From: Fibrobacter sp. UWB13
GTDB taxonomy: Bacteria > Fibrobacterota > Fibrobacteria > Fibrobacterales > Fibrobacteraceae
Assembly (NCBI RefSeq): GCF_900177805.1
Contig: NZ_FXAX01000003.1
Location: 186,001 to 250,000 of the forward strand
Length of the DNA stretch: 64,000 bases
Reading direction: 5' to 3'
Shown: positions 26,061 through 35,530 of the stretch, piece by piece
How the letters are laid out: every line of letters begins with the position of its first letter
Position numbering within the stretch: position 1 is the first letter of the stretch
Notes under the pieces: generated by a model
The model's input: only the letters and a program-made list of their open reading frames with translations
Databases searched by the model: none
Told to the model about the DNA's origin: nothing
Position numbers and translations under genes: made by a program

Positions 26061-26637
26061 TTAAAAGCGTAAAGGACGCCAATCTTCCTTAGATCGGTAT
26101 TCCGCGACAATTTGCGCATCGCCCTCCGTTGAATACAGCATCTTCCTCATGCCATCTTTTCCGCAACAAGTGCATTCTTCATTTGCAGGAATCGAACCAT
26201 CCACATCCTTCCAACTTCGTTATTTTTCGTTTCAGTTCCTTTGATTTAGACGTTCTAATCTTTTGGGACTTTTGTTCCGAAGCCCACTGATTCACTTTCT
26301 TTGAAACATACTCGGCATCGGCACGTTTTTGCCGTTCTTCGGCAACAAAAGCCTTAATCTTATTTGGAGTCTGCGCATAGAACTCATCAAAAACTTTTAT
26401 TTGCTGTTTTAATTGCTTGTAGTAAGACGACCTTTTAAATTCGCTGATATCGCTTACTTCTACGAGTAACTTGCCTTTATCGTCAATCCATTTTTGAAGG
26501 GATTCCTTCGTTTTGCTTGCATCAATATAATCTGACAGCGCCCAAGAAATCCGTTGCAGCAAATCATTACATAAACGATTGCGTTCAGCGGCAATGGCCT
26601 TGCGACGTTCAAAGAATTTGCGGATGAAGGAGAACAT
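26061..26637 (-). pseudogene. small basic protein gene with an apparent one-base frameshift near its 3' end
   Basis: The open frame from the ATG at 26637 stops at 26179 (152 residues: basic N-terminus, helical, Lys-rich) and ends in an odd LEGCGWFDSCK. The +1 frame from about 26219 stays open to a stop at 26061 and reads as a convincing protein end (KDVDGSIPANEECTCCGKDG and so on to YRSKEDWRPLRF). Removing one base of the AA at 26213-26214 joins the two into about 191 residues with a CxCC motif. Either the gene is broken or the assembly has an error. It lies three bases after mcrC and is probably the last gene of the island operon. Family not recognised. Confidence 0.6.
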
Positions 26638-26640
26638 AGA

Positions 26641-27996
26641 TTACTTTTGGGGCAATGGAATCGCTATTTTATAAAGCCCTTCAAAAGCCTTAATTTCATC
26701 ACATTGGCTAACAATAGATGCATCCTTGTCAAATTCATATTTGCAGGAACAAGCATTTTCAGCGACCACACCTAACAGTTCTCCATTGTCATTTTCTTCC
26801 ACTTGTACAACAGGATAAACAATCACACAATCCGGCAATAATTTGCCATTCTTGTCAGCTATATTCGCGTTCCATTTTAAAGCTTTAAGAATTTTCTTAT
26901 CCCTTGCATAGCCGCTAATTTCTCTCACATCTTCGGTTATGCCAATATCGCCTTTTTTATAGCGTGGCTTATACTTTGCGTCAAGAATAATCTGTTCATT
27001 GACATCAATATAATCCACCTGTGTCTTGTGCGATCCCTTCACTTGGAACTGAATCTGGTCGCCATACGCCTTGCGGAGTAGACTCAGCACATACATTTCA
27101 TAGAGGCGAGGCATGTCTATACAGAATGGCCGTACACTCTGTGTAGTTTTCGAAGCGTTGTCAATGGAATAATCGAAATGCCGGAGAATCAGTTTCGCGA
27201 CCTTGATAGCGGATTCGTAATGGCGGAATATCTTGCCGGCATTCACCTTTGCAACTTGAGCAATCGTAACATCTTCGGAAACATTCTCGAAAGCGGAACC
27301 AATCATTGACAACAGTGGAGTCAATTCTTGTAGATGACTTTTGAAACTCGGCAATTGATTTATGAAACGAACAGAGAAAGACAATGCCTTTTTGAGGATC
27401 CTGTTCTCCGGAATATCCTCCGTGAATTCCTGGAACCGGCAAAAAACACGGTCTTCGCGCTTGGTGAAAACATTTTTCGTCAGGTGCTTTTGCAACAGGA
27501 TTCGCCCACGAATTTTGGACTGTAGGTTTTCTTCCCGAACAACATAGCCCTTCTTGAGGCCCCTTGAAACAAGATGCCAGAGCAGGGAGATGTAATGCAG
27601 AATAAGAAGTGGCGCGATTACATTATCCAAAGCATTCGTCTTAATTGCAGGCTTTTCAAAATCAATGTAATAGTAATTGGAAAAATATGCAGCCTCATTT
27701 TCGGAATTCAACTCCAGCGCCGTCATGAATAACTTGATATAATCAACTTCCACTTTGGGCTTTACGACAAAAGCACACTTGTCTTTTATGAACCAAGAGG
27801 CACCAATATAATAATGGGCTTTTAGGTTTTCTCCGTCTTTGACAATACCGAGGTATTTGACATCTTTAATAGATTTGATATTTGGAATACTTGACGGAAT
27901 ATTGGAAAAGCTACCCGATGACATCATCGCATCGAATTCAGCCTTTTCCGCACATTCGCAAAGGCCATCATGCTCTGTAAATGGAAATACTGACAT
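26641..27996 (-). CDS. mcrC: McrC-like subunit of a McrBC modification-dependent restriction system
   Basis: 451 residues. The McrC family supplies the nuclease of McrBC, which cuts DNA with modified cytosines. Visible: the N-terminal DUF2357-like region (YYIGASWFIKDKCAFVVKPKV, YYYIDFEKP), the conserved RGRILLQKHL and ENRILKKAL segments, and a C-terminal PD-(D/E)XK core (QVDYIDVNEQIILDAKYKPRY, with D and the DAKYK strand). Its start codon overlaps the mcrB stop by one base (TAATG), so translation is coupled. Confidence 0.9.
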   Translation of the reverse strand: MSVFPFTEHDGLCECAEKAEFDAMMSSGSFSNIPSSIPNIKSIKDVKYLGIVKDGENLKAHYYIGASWFIKDKCAFVVKPKVEVDYIKLFMTALELNSENEAAYFSNYYYIDFEKPAIKTNALDNVIAPLLILHYISLLWHLVSRGLKKGYVVREENLQSKIRGRILLQKHLTKNVFTKREDRVFCRFQEFTEDIPENRILKKALSFSVRFINQLPSFKSHLQELTPLLSMIGSAFENVSEDVTIAQVAKVNAGKIFRHYESAIKVAKLILRHFDYSIDNASKTTQSVRPFCIDMPRLYEMYVLSLLRKAYGDQIQFQVKGSHKTQVDYIDVNEQIILDAKYKPRYKKGDIGITEDVREISGYARDKKILKALKWNANIADKNGKLLPDCVIVYPVVQVEENDNGELLGVVAENACSCKYEFDKDASIVSQCDEIKAFEGLYKIAIPLPQK

Positions 27997-30500
27997 TATG
28001 GATTGGGCGAATCAGATTCTTTCATTTGCCATGCTTCTACGAATTTGGCATAGTCCTTCTTTACATCCGCAATTTCATTACCAGAATCATCCTTCAATGG
28101 AGACTTACTGATGATTCCATCTTTATGATATTCCACCAAAAGTGGTAGAATTTCATATCGCCATTTCATCTGCAGATTGTCCGCATCCATAAAGTAGCTA
28201 TGGCCGACCATCAAATCTTCGATGTCCATATCGTACTTGGATTTGTTTAGGAAGTTCTTCACTGCATTAAACAAATTGCGAGCATCACCTTCAGGAGCCT
28301 TGCTTTCATTCGCGTCCAAAGTCACAAACGCAAATCTACGGCGCACAGCATAATCAATAGAACCAACACTACGGTCTGTTGTGTTCATCGTGCCGATGAT
28401 ATAGAGATTAGACGGAACAGAGAAAGATTCCTTTGAATACGGCAACGTAACAGAAAGCGGATGGTCACCACCAACACGCTTATCCGCTTCCAACAAGGAA
28501 ATCAATTCACCAAAAATCTTGGAAACATTACCACGGTTGATTTCATCAATGATGAGAACGTAGTTTTTTGTTTTTTCATTGCTAATATTTTCCTTGCCAA
28601 TTTTCTCTAACAGATAATTTGCAACCGCCCAATAGTATGATGAGTTACAACCACCAATGACATCTCTAATAGATTCATCAATATTTGTTATTGCTCCAAT
28701 TTTTTCTTTAGAATCATAAACTTCGCATAATTTTAACAACCTTTCTTTTGAAACACAATTTGCATCAATATTACCATTACCAGCTTTCCATTTTATAGCC
28801 ATTTGTGACGAAACCGATAACTCTGAAGAACGACCACCATTTTTCATTGGCAGACTCTTCACGTTTCCATCAATAATGTTTTGAATCAAATCGTCAAACG
28901 CAGAGTTGAGTGTTTTTTCCTGTTTCACTTGTTGTGGATTTGTTGCGACTCTGCTCATTATTTTGAAAATACCGTTCTCAACTTTATAATACATTTCGCC
29001 TTCATCAGGCTTAATTGGCTTTATCCCTTCAACAAAGTCCTCATAATCCATCGACTGGTGGAACGTAACAAAACCAATCTGAGCTTCAGGATTAGCAAAA
29101 GAACCATCCCAGTTCAATTTGATTATTTTGGCGTCATAGGCATCCATAACTCTCTTATGGAATGACTTTTCATCTTCACCAACATTTCGCGAGGGTAATT
29201 CTCCTATCACGGACAAAGCCAGTTCAGCAGTTCTATAAGTCTTCCCTGTACCTGGAGCGCCCTGGAGAATAATGTTCTTTTTGTTATTTAATAAATCAAG
29301 AAGTTCGTTATTAGTGTCTTCAGCATCCATAGGCTTCTCACCCTCTTCAATAATAGACTTGAATGGAACAAGATTTGCAATGTGAGGTTTTTTATACTCT
29401 TTTGATGTCACAAATCTATCCATAGGGATAGGTTCTTCTAGTTTTTCAAATTCTTCAATGTAAAACAGTATTCTAGCCTTTCTCTTTCCGTTTTTATCTT
29501 GAAAATCAGAAAATGATTCTTTTAACCATTGAGTATCGCTTTCTTGCCATGCCAGTTTCTTCGCGGCATATTCCTCTTCAGAGCACACAAAATCAGCAAC
29601 AACAGCCTTATAAACAGCCTTCTTTTCTTGAAAGATGTAAAAATCAAAGGGATCATTAGCATCTATTTTTTCTCTAAGTAACTTAATAGTTGATTTTTGT
29701 CCTACAGGCAATTCATGCCACCAAAAAACTCCAGGTCTAGCATTACCATCCATAGCATCAATTAATTCATCTTGCCATGGTTCGCTGTTATCCTGAGCCA
29801 TTAATCCATTTACTTCTAGCTTGTTATTCATTTCAAAAGCATGCCTAGAAATAGACGGAAAACTTTCACCAATTTTATTCTTTACATCACTAATAAGATT
29901 TAAATACCTTTCACCAGCAAGTTTCCTTGCGCTAAAAATGTCTACGCCATGTTTCTTCAGATAAGATCTACTTTTGGTATCCATCGGAACATATTCATTC
30001 GGTTTCATCCAAAAGAACGCCATCGTCAAATTCCATCTGACGCCTTTCTTCTTTTGTGCCTCATCAAAAGAATGTGCCAACTCTGTAGTATTTCCATTCA
30101 TGAAAGCATCAAAAAGCTTCCACAACAAGGGGATTGTTTCGTCCTTTTCTTGTTCGTAATAGAAACATGATTTTTGAGCATTGGCTAACGGAATTCCATC
30201 AAAATCTTTTGGAATCTCTGCCAATACACCAAACAATTCTTTCAAAGATTTTAGAATTGCGCAACGGCGTTCCATTCCGGAAGATCGATTGAATATGGCA
30301 AAAACCGTAAAAGGGTCAATATCAGTAAAATCTCCATTGACCGCTTTGGCGCGCAAGAAATCTATCCATTCCGAATTAAGAGACTTGATTTTTTCTACTA
30401 AGGTTGAATGATTTCCATTTTCATCAACTTGATCTTTATATTCCAATAACTTCTGCGAAAATTCTTCGTAGAACGGAATCCAGGTAAATTTTTCAGACAT
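27996..30500 (-). CDS. mcrB: McrB-like AAA+ GTPase subunit
   Basis: 834 residues from the ATG at 30500 (AAAGG upstream). The N-terminal 400 residues are a variable target-recognition region starting WIPFYEEFSQKLLEYK. The AAA+ motor follows: Walker A GAPGTGKT (about residue 425), FHQSMDYEDFVEGI, Walker B IDEINRGNVSKIFGE, sensor 1 MNTTDRSVGSIDYAVRRRF, and the C-terminal GHSYF region. These are McrB signatures. The motor translocates DNA and activates McrC. It starts 33 bases after hsdR, on the same strand. Confidence 0.92.
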   Translation of the reverse strand: MSEKFTWIPFYEEFSQKLLEYKDQVDENGNHSTLVEKIKSLNSEWIDFLRAKAVNGDFTDIDPFTVFAIFNRSSGMERRCAILKSLKELFGVLAEIPKDFDGIPLANAQKSCFYYEQEKDETIPLLWKLFDAFMNGNTTELAHSFDEAQKKKGVRWNLTMAFFWMKPNEYVPMDTKSRSYLKKHGVDIFSARKLAGERYLNLISDVKNKIGESFPSISRHAFEMNNKLEVNGLMAQDNSEPWQDELIDAMDGNARPGVFWWHELPVGQKSTIKLLREKIDANDPFDFYIFQEKKAVYKAVVADFVCSEEEYAAKKLAWQESDTQWLKESFSDFQDKNGKRKARILFYIEEFEKLEEPIPMDRFVTSKEYKKPHIANLVPFKSIIEEGEKPMDAEDTNNELLDLLNNKKNIILQGAPGTGKTYRTAELALSVIGELPSRNVGEDEKSFHKRVMDAYDAKIIKLNWDGSFANPEAQIGFVTFHQSMDYEDFVEGIKPIKPDEGEMYYKVENGIFKIMSRVATNPQQVKQEKTLNSAFDDLIQNIIDGNVKSLPMKNGGRSSELSVSSQMAIKWKAGNGNIDANCVSKERLLKLCEVYDSKEKIGAITNIDESIRDVIGGCNSSYYWAVANYLLEKIGKENISNEKTKNYVLIIDEINRGNVSKIFGELISLLEADKRVGGDHPLSVTLPYSKESFSVPSNLYIIGTMNTTDRSVGSIDYAVRRRFAFVTLDANESKAPEGDARNLFNAVKNFLNKSKYDMDIEDLMVGHSYFMDADNLQMKWRYEILPLLVEYHKDGIISKSPLKDDSGNEIADVKKDYAKFVEAWQMKESDSPNP

Positions 30501-30533
30501 AATCAACCTTTCTTTCAATCCAAAATTAATCTC

Positions 30534-33500
30534 TTACAAATTCTTCTTGAAATTCTCGGCCTGTTCAAATATCTCCCCATAGACTTCGTCGCGTTCTACG
30601 GGCGGGTAGCCGAATTCATCAAGAAGAATTATCAAATCCACTTTCAGAGTAGCCTTAATGTCATCGCGAGTATCCCAATCGGGGTATGCGGCTTGTTCGT
30701 CAACAAGAATCTTGACTCGTTTTGAAAGGGCAACCAGTTTGTCTTCGGGATAGGTAAAGTGGTACTTGACGCAGAGTGATTTTAGAATATCATAGAACGC
30801 GGTTTCTTCGAAGCTGAGGCCTTTTTCTTCGCCTTCGGTAAATGCCTTGCGGACTTGAACAATCATGTCGGTCAAGGTTTCGGCCATTTCTTCATAGACT
30901 TCGCTTTTCAGGATGTCTTGTTCTGTGCGATCGTTGTACTGCTCCACGAGTTGTTGCATTTTCTGCGTGAAGTTGACGCCCTTGACCTTGTTTACCTTGC
31001 GAATCTGTCCGATGGCTCTTTGCAAGAGCAACTGCAGCAGTTTGATTTTAGTGTTCGGCAACTTGATACGATTGATGTGCTGCAAGTATTCATCGTCAAA
31101 GATATTCTGCTTTGCCTGATTGGCTTCTGCATCACTCAACTGCAAAACATCTTCCACGCCTTCGCTCTGAAGTGCAGAAGCAATCATCTCGCGAACGCGG
31201 GCGTTCATCTGCGCGGTATCGGGAGCATTGCCCTTGGTGAGTTTATGCAATATGGAACGAATTGCAAAGTAGAAATGCGCACGGTCGCGCTCGGCCTGCG
31301 TGATTCCTTCGTTACCGACGCAAATATCGTATGCGGCTTTCAAGCGTTTCGCGAGGCCCATAAAGCGGGACTCTTTTTCCTTCGTGACCTGCACGAATTC
31401 CTGTGCCTGCTTGAGGCATTCCAGCTTTTTCAATTCCGCGCCGTTGCCCGTACTCTTGAAATACGCCGACGCATCAAACTTGTACATCAACTTGTCAAGC
31501 AAATCCAAATGATTGCGGAACTCCGTAATCGCGGCGGTAATGTCTTCCACGTTCTGTTCGGAACCGGCACCATACTGCTTTAACGCCAAATTCATCTTAC
31601 GCTTGATGCCGATGTAATCAACGACAATTCCCTTGTCCTTGCCCGCAAACGTTCTGTTCACGCGAGAAATCGTCTGAATCAGGGAATGTTGCTGAATTGG
31701 CTTGTCAATGTAAATGGCATCGAGACACGGGACGTCAAAACCCGTGAGCCACATATCCACAACAATCGCAATCTTGAAGTTGGAGCGTTCCTGTTTGAAA
31801 AGGCGGTCCAGTTCCTTGCGGGCATCCTTGTCGCCGAGCAAGTCGTAAAGCTCCTTCTCGTCGTCCTTGCTGCGGGTCATGACCATCTTGATTTTTTCGA
31901 CCGGCTTCAGTTCCCGCTTTTCCTTGTCGGTAAGTTCGGTTGCCTCGCCTGCAAATTCTGCATCGTCGCAAATTTTCGCCACACCCCATTCCGGGCGCAG
32001 TTCCAAAATGTTCTTGTACAATGCATACGCAATCTGGCGGCTGTAACAAACGAACATCGCCTTGCCGCGAACCGTCGATTTTTCTTGAACGCGAGCCTCG
32101 TAATGCGCCACGAAATCCTTCGCCACAGCCTTCAAACGGTCAGGGTCGCCGAGAATCACGCCCATCTGCGCTACATCTTGCTTGCTTTGGTCAATCTGGT
32201 ATTCGTTGGCACCTGCTTCCGCGGCTTCTTCGTAATACTTCTCAATCTCTTCGAGAACGGAATTGTTCAGCACCACCTTGGCAGCACGACCCTCGTAAAC
32301 GATGGGCACCGTAATGCAGTCCTTCACCGATTCGGTCATGGTGTAAATATCGACCTCGGGGCCAAACACATCGAGGGTCGCGTCAATCGGCGTTCCCGTA
32401 AAGCCCACGTATGTCGCATTGGGCAGGGAATTGTGCAGGTAGCGCGCAAAACCGAAACTCGTCTTGACGCCCTTATCGGTCACGGTAATTTTCTGGTCCA
32501 AGTTCGTCTGCGTGCGGTGCGCTTCGTCCGAAATGCAGACAACATTATCGCGATCGGTCAACAGCTCGATATCTTCGCTGAACTTCTGGATGGTCGTAAG
32601 GAACACACCGCCACTCTTGCGCCCTTGCAACTTTTCGCGCAGGTCGGCACGACTCTCCACGCTTTCGACACGCTCGTCGCCAATATACTTCTTGGATGCC
32701 GTAAACAGTCCCGAAAGTTGATCATCCAAATCGGTGCGGTCGGTAATCAGCACAATCGTCGGCGTCTTGAATTCCAGCGACTTCATGAGCAGTCGCGTCA
32801 AGAAGAGCATCGTAAAACTCTTGCCACAACCCGTCGCACCAAAATACGTGCCGCCCCTGCCATCGCCATAAGGCTTGCGGGCCTTGCAAATGTTTTCGTA
32901 CAAAGACCGCGCCGCATAATATTGCGGATAACGGCACAGGACCTTCTGCTCTTTTTTGCTGCTGTCCGGGAAATACTGGAAGTTCTTGAAAATGTCCAAC
33001 AGGCGTTTGCGATTGAACATCCCCTGAATCATGGAATACAGGCTCTCGATGCCCTCAGCCTCGATTCGCCTGTCGCCAAATTCCACGCGTCGCCACGCAT
33101 AAAAATAATCGTACTTGGCAAAGAAACTGCCCGCCCGGTTGTTCACGCCATCGCTAATCACGCAGAAGGCATTATAGACAAACAACTGCGGAATGTCGCG
33201 GCGGTAACGCACCGTCAACTGTTCGTAGGCGTTGAAAACCGTCGCCTCTTCGCGCACGGCACTCTTGAACTCGAACACCACTAGCGGCAGGCCATTCACA
33301 AAAAGGATTGCGTCAGGAATACGCTTTTCGGAACCGACAATTTCAAATTGGTTTACAATCTTGACGATATTGCAATCAGCACAGTATTTCGCCGCCACAT
33401 CGGCAGCCAATGGCAAAGGTTCTTCATCGGAATCGACACCGAAACCCGATTTTCTCTGTTCACCCAGCGGTCTAAAATCTGCAAGTTCGATGAGGATATC

Positions 33501-33800
33501 CTTATCCTTCGGATTCTCGCGCTTGAGCATAAAGCCGTCCGAAAGCCAGGAGCAGAACTTCTTGTTGCTTTCGTAAAGCGCACTCGCCGAAAGCGAACGC
33601 AACTGCAAGACAATCGAGCGGACTTCGTTCTCGGTAATGCCCTCGGAATCGTAACGACGGTGCAAGTAATCACGCAGGTCCTGCTCAATCAAGACCTCGT
33701 CCTCGCCGCGGGCAATCGCCTCGCCGGGCACATACTGGCAACCCTCCTGAACCAGGAGGTCAATAAACACTTTTTCTAAGTCGGCTTCCTTGAACGCCAT
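30534..33800 (-). CDS. hsdR: type I restriction-modification endonuclease/translocase subunit HsdR
   Basis: 1088 residues. An N-terminal PD-(D/E)XK nuclease (IPDAILFVNGLPLVVFEFKSA) is followed by a superfamily 2 motor: Walker A GATGCGKS, DEAHRTQ, GFTGTPID and the QTISRVNRTF motif VI. A C-terminal helical region for binding the methylase core completes it. The start ATG is 13 bases after hipT, in the same direction. Its partners hsdM and hsdS lie 8.6-13 kb upstream on the same strand, separated by other defence genes, an unusual split of the operon. GC-rich compared with the hip genes before it. Confidence 0.95.
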   Translation of the reverse strand: MAFKEADLEKVFIDLLVQEGCQYVPGEAIARGEDEVLIEQDLRDYLHRRYDSEGITENEVRSIVLQLRSLSASALYESNKKFCSWLSDGFMLKRENPKDKDILIELADFRPLGEQRKSGFGVDSDEEPLPLAADVAAKYCADCNIVKIVNQFEIVGSEKRIPDAILFVNGLPLVVFEFKSAVREEATVFNAYEQLTVRYRRDIPQLFVYNAFCVISDGVNNRAGSFFAKYDYFYAWRRVEFGDRRIEAEGIESLYSMIQGMFNRKRLLDIFKNFQYFPDSSKKEQKVLCRYPQYYAARSLYENICKARKPYGDGRGGTYFGATGCGKSFTMLFLTRLLMKSLEFKTPTIVLITDRTDLDDQLSGLFTASKKYIGDERVESVESRADLREKLQGRKSGGVFLTTIQKFSEDIELLTDRDNVVCISDEAHRTQTNLDQKITVTDKGVKTSFGFARYLHNSLPNATYVGFTGTPIDATLDVFGPEVDIYTMTESVKDCITVPIVYEGRAAKVVLNNSVLEEIEKYYEEAAEAGANEYQIDQSKQDVAQMGVILGDPDRLKAVAKDFVAHYEARVQEKSTVRGKAMFVCYSRQIAYALYKNILELRPEWGVAKICDDAEFAGEATELTDKEKRELKPVEKIKMVMTRSKDDEKELYDLLGDKDARKELDRLFKQERSNFKIAIVVDMWLTGFDVPCLDAIYIDKPIQQHSLIQTISRVNRTFAGKDKGIVVDYIGIKRKMNLALKQYGAGSEQNVEDITAAITEFRNHLDLLDKLMYKFDASAYFKSTGNGAELKKLECLKQAQEFVQVTKEKESRFMGLAKRLKAAYDICVGNEGITQAERDRAHFYFAIRSILHKLTKGNAPDTAQMNARVREMIASALQSEGVEDVLQLSDAEANQAKQNIFDDEYLQHINRIKLPNTKIKLLQLLLQRAIGQIRKVNKVKGVNFTQKMQQLVEQYNDRTEQDILKSEVYEEMAETLTDMIVQVRKAFTEGEEKGLSFEETAFYDILKSLCVKYHFTYPEDKLVALSKRVKILVDEQAAYPDWDTRDDIKATLKVDLIILLDEFGYPPVERDEVYGEIFEQAENFKKNL

Positions 33801-33813
33801 GCAGTAAAAATAA

Positions 33814-34815
33814 TCACAAACTAAGAGCTTTGGCGCGATCTCGGATAGATTTCTTGTATTCAGCCTTGCCTTTTTCGCTCAAAAAAGACTTTTCTAGCAT
33901 TTCTTCCATAGCAGGCACACTATCAATAGTCAATTTTATGAAACGAGCGGCCCTTTTTTCGACAACTCCGATTCTTTTGGCAAATTCCATAAAATCGGGT
34001 GTTCCATAAAAACTATTCTCTTGAAAAAAAGGAGTCGCAAAATCGATCTCATCTTTGAACAAGTCAAGCGCCATACGCGCACCTTCCTGCCCTTGCATGT
34101 GAAGCGAGGTATTCAGCAAGTCGTATGCGGGCGTCAAATCATATACTTCTTGATTGTCGACGCTGTTCTGAAGAGAAAAATTCTTCATATGCGCATCCCC
34201 GTTACACACAAGATAGTCGAATACAATCTGTTTGAAAAATTTTTCCACGGCAATCTTTGACGCGCTCACATTTTCAGAAATCAGCTCTGCAATCCTCTCG
34301 TAGGATCCCTTATATTTGTAATCTTCGCCATCCCGCTCGGGAATGAGGCCCTCCACCTGCGCAAAATCGCTCTGGTTCAAGCGCTGGCCAATACGATCTC
34401 CACTTTCAATGACATCAAAGCGCTTAGTTATATAAACGGGCTCCCCATTATCGAAATACAGCAGTGCCGATAAGGCTGTCGGAATTTTAAAAATGTTCCG
34501 GGCCATCAACATGGTCACATGCTCGTTGGCCGGAGAATCTTGGTTGTTCTCATAAATTGATTGCAAAACAGGCTTAAGAATATGCGTTCCGCCGATATCC
34601 GTACTAGTCAATTGTTTTTCTTCAATTTTTGCCGAGAACTTAATTTGCGCGCCAGAAATAGAAATTCTTTTTACCTTTCCATTTTCAGGAAATGCCAATT
34701 GGGGGGCGTTATAATTTAACTTAGCAGAAAAATTTGTAACGCCAAATAACAATTTGGAGCAGGGACGACAAAAATCCTGTTCCGTTTCTTTCAAACAGCA
34801 GTGACAAAAGGCCAT
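33814..34815 (-). CDS. hipT: HipT-like serine/threonine kinase toxin (HipA C-terminal domain)
   Basis: 333 residues. The N-terminus has a four-cysteine knuckle (CHCC...CRPC) and a KLLFG segment common in split HipA proteins. The autophosphorylation/Gly-rich loop reads ISISGAQIKF with Ser52 and Ser54, the SIS arrangement of HipT. Catalytic residues are visible at NGDAHMKN (Asp207, Asn212) and the metal-binding Asp at DLTPAYDLLNT (Asp232). HipT phosphorylates a tRNA synthetase (TrpRS in E. coli HipBST) and stops growth; the target here is unknown. It overlaps hipS by one base (TGATG). Confidence 0.88.
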   Translation of the reverse strand: MAFCHCCLKETEQDFCRPCSKLLFGVTNFSAKLNYNAPQLAFPENGKVKRISISGAQIKFSAKIEEKQLTSTDIGGTHILKPVLQSIYENNQDSPANEHVTMLMARNIFKIPTALSALLYFDNGEPVYITKRFDVIESGDRIGQRLNQSDFAQVEGLIPERDGEDYKYKGSYERIAELISENVSASKIAVEKFFKQIVFDYLVCNGDAHMKNFSLQNSVDNQEVYDLTPAYDLLNTSLHMQGQEGARMALDLFKDEIDFATPFFQENSFYGTPDFMEFAKRIGVVEKRAARFIKLTIDSVPAMEEMLEKSFLSEKGKAEYKKSIRDRAKALSL

Positions 34816-35159
34816 CAGACATCCCCTTCACGTACGGTAATGGCTCCTATTGTCTCGTGATTGGCAAGCTTTACAAGCATGGTAAATTTATCGGAGCGCG
34901 AAATTCCAAGACGCTCACAAAGGAAAGATTTATTTTCCCCCTCCGGCAACAATCCTTGAAAAAACGGGAAAAGATATGGCGAACAAAAATAACGCTTTCT
35001 TTTGGGCATATCCAAAGCAATGGACGGATTACCCGAAGACATATACTTCAAATCATAAATAAATGTATACCGCCCTCTATTTAAAAGAAGACGCCCAGCA
35101 AGAATATCATTGTAATATACCACGGCCTTACGGACTGGTTTAAAAAAATAATTATTCAT
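34815..35159 (-). CDS. hipS: HipS-like antitoxin (separate HipA N-terminal subdomain)
   Basis: 114 residues corresponding to the first N-terminal subdomain of HipA, here a separate protein. Conserved positions: YNDILAGRLLL, the FPFFQGLLPEGE motif, the SDKFTML segment and the ending IGAITVREGD. In the E. coli HipBST system HipS neutralises the HipT kinase. It overlaps hipB by eight bases and hipT by one, the compact tripartite layout. Confidence 0.85.
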   Translation of the reverse strand: MNNYFFKPVRKAVVYYNDILAGRLLLNRGRYTFIYDLKYMSSGNPSIALDMPKRKRYFCSPYLFPFFQGLLPEGENKSFLCERLGISRSDKFTMLVKLANHETIGAITVREGDV

Positions 35160-35358
35160 GCTTTATCCTTTCGCTTAAAGAAATTACAAAACCTAAAGGA
35201 TTTACCACTTTACTCAATACATTTACAGATGGATTCGCCATTCCCAATTCAATGGAATTAATTGTTTTAGCAGAAACGCCAGAAATCTCTGACAAATCCT
35301 GTTGTGTCAGACCATTTTTTTTCCGTCTTTCCGCAATCTGTTTTCCAATTTCTTTCAT
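35152..35358 (-). CDS. hipB: HipB-like XRE-family DNA-binding protein
   Basis: 68 residues, nearly all one Cro/C1-type helix-turn-helix: GKQIAERRKKNGLTQQDLSEISGVSAKTINSIELGMANPSVNVLSKV. It is the first gene of the hipB-hipS-hipT operon. Three similar candidate operator sites surround its promoter (35376-35500), consistent with autorepression. No Shine-Dalgarno sequence is evident before the ATG. Confidence 0.88.
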   Translation of the reverse strand: MKEIGKQIAERRKKNGLTQQDLSEISGVSAKTINSIELGMANPSVNVLSKVVNPLGFVISLSERIKHE

Positions 35359-35375
35359 AAAAAAGGCTAAAAACA

Positions 35376-35500
35376 GTAATATATTTCCTTTTTTATCTAA
35401 AATTACATAAAAGCGGCGCCATTGTCAATAGAATTTCGTAATATATTTCCTTTTTTTGCAAAAATTTATGATAAAATCGCCTAAAATAGAAATATATTGC
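35376..35500 (-). promoter_or_regulatory. hipBST promoter with three candidate HipB operators
   Basis: On the minus strand TTGACA (35428-35423) and TAATTT (35405-35400) are 17 bases apart. The site GGAAATATATTAC occurs at 35388-35376 (just after the start point) and at 35450-35438 (just before -35), 62 bases apart. The first two copies share a 19-base context (GTAATATATTTCC plus T-run on the plus strand). A third, inverted copy, GAAATATATTGC, is at 35489-35500. Confidence 0.7.
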
Positions 35501-35530
35501 TAATTAATGGCGATTTTAGGGAAAAAGCCC

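Noticed and set aside
31686-33284. 532-residue plus-strand ORF opposite hsdR
   Set aside because: Antisense shadow of hsdR with no domain.
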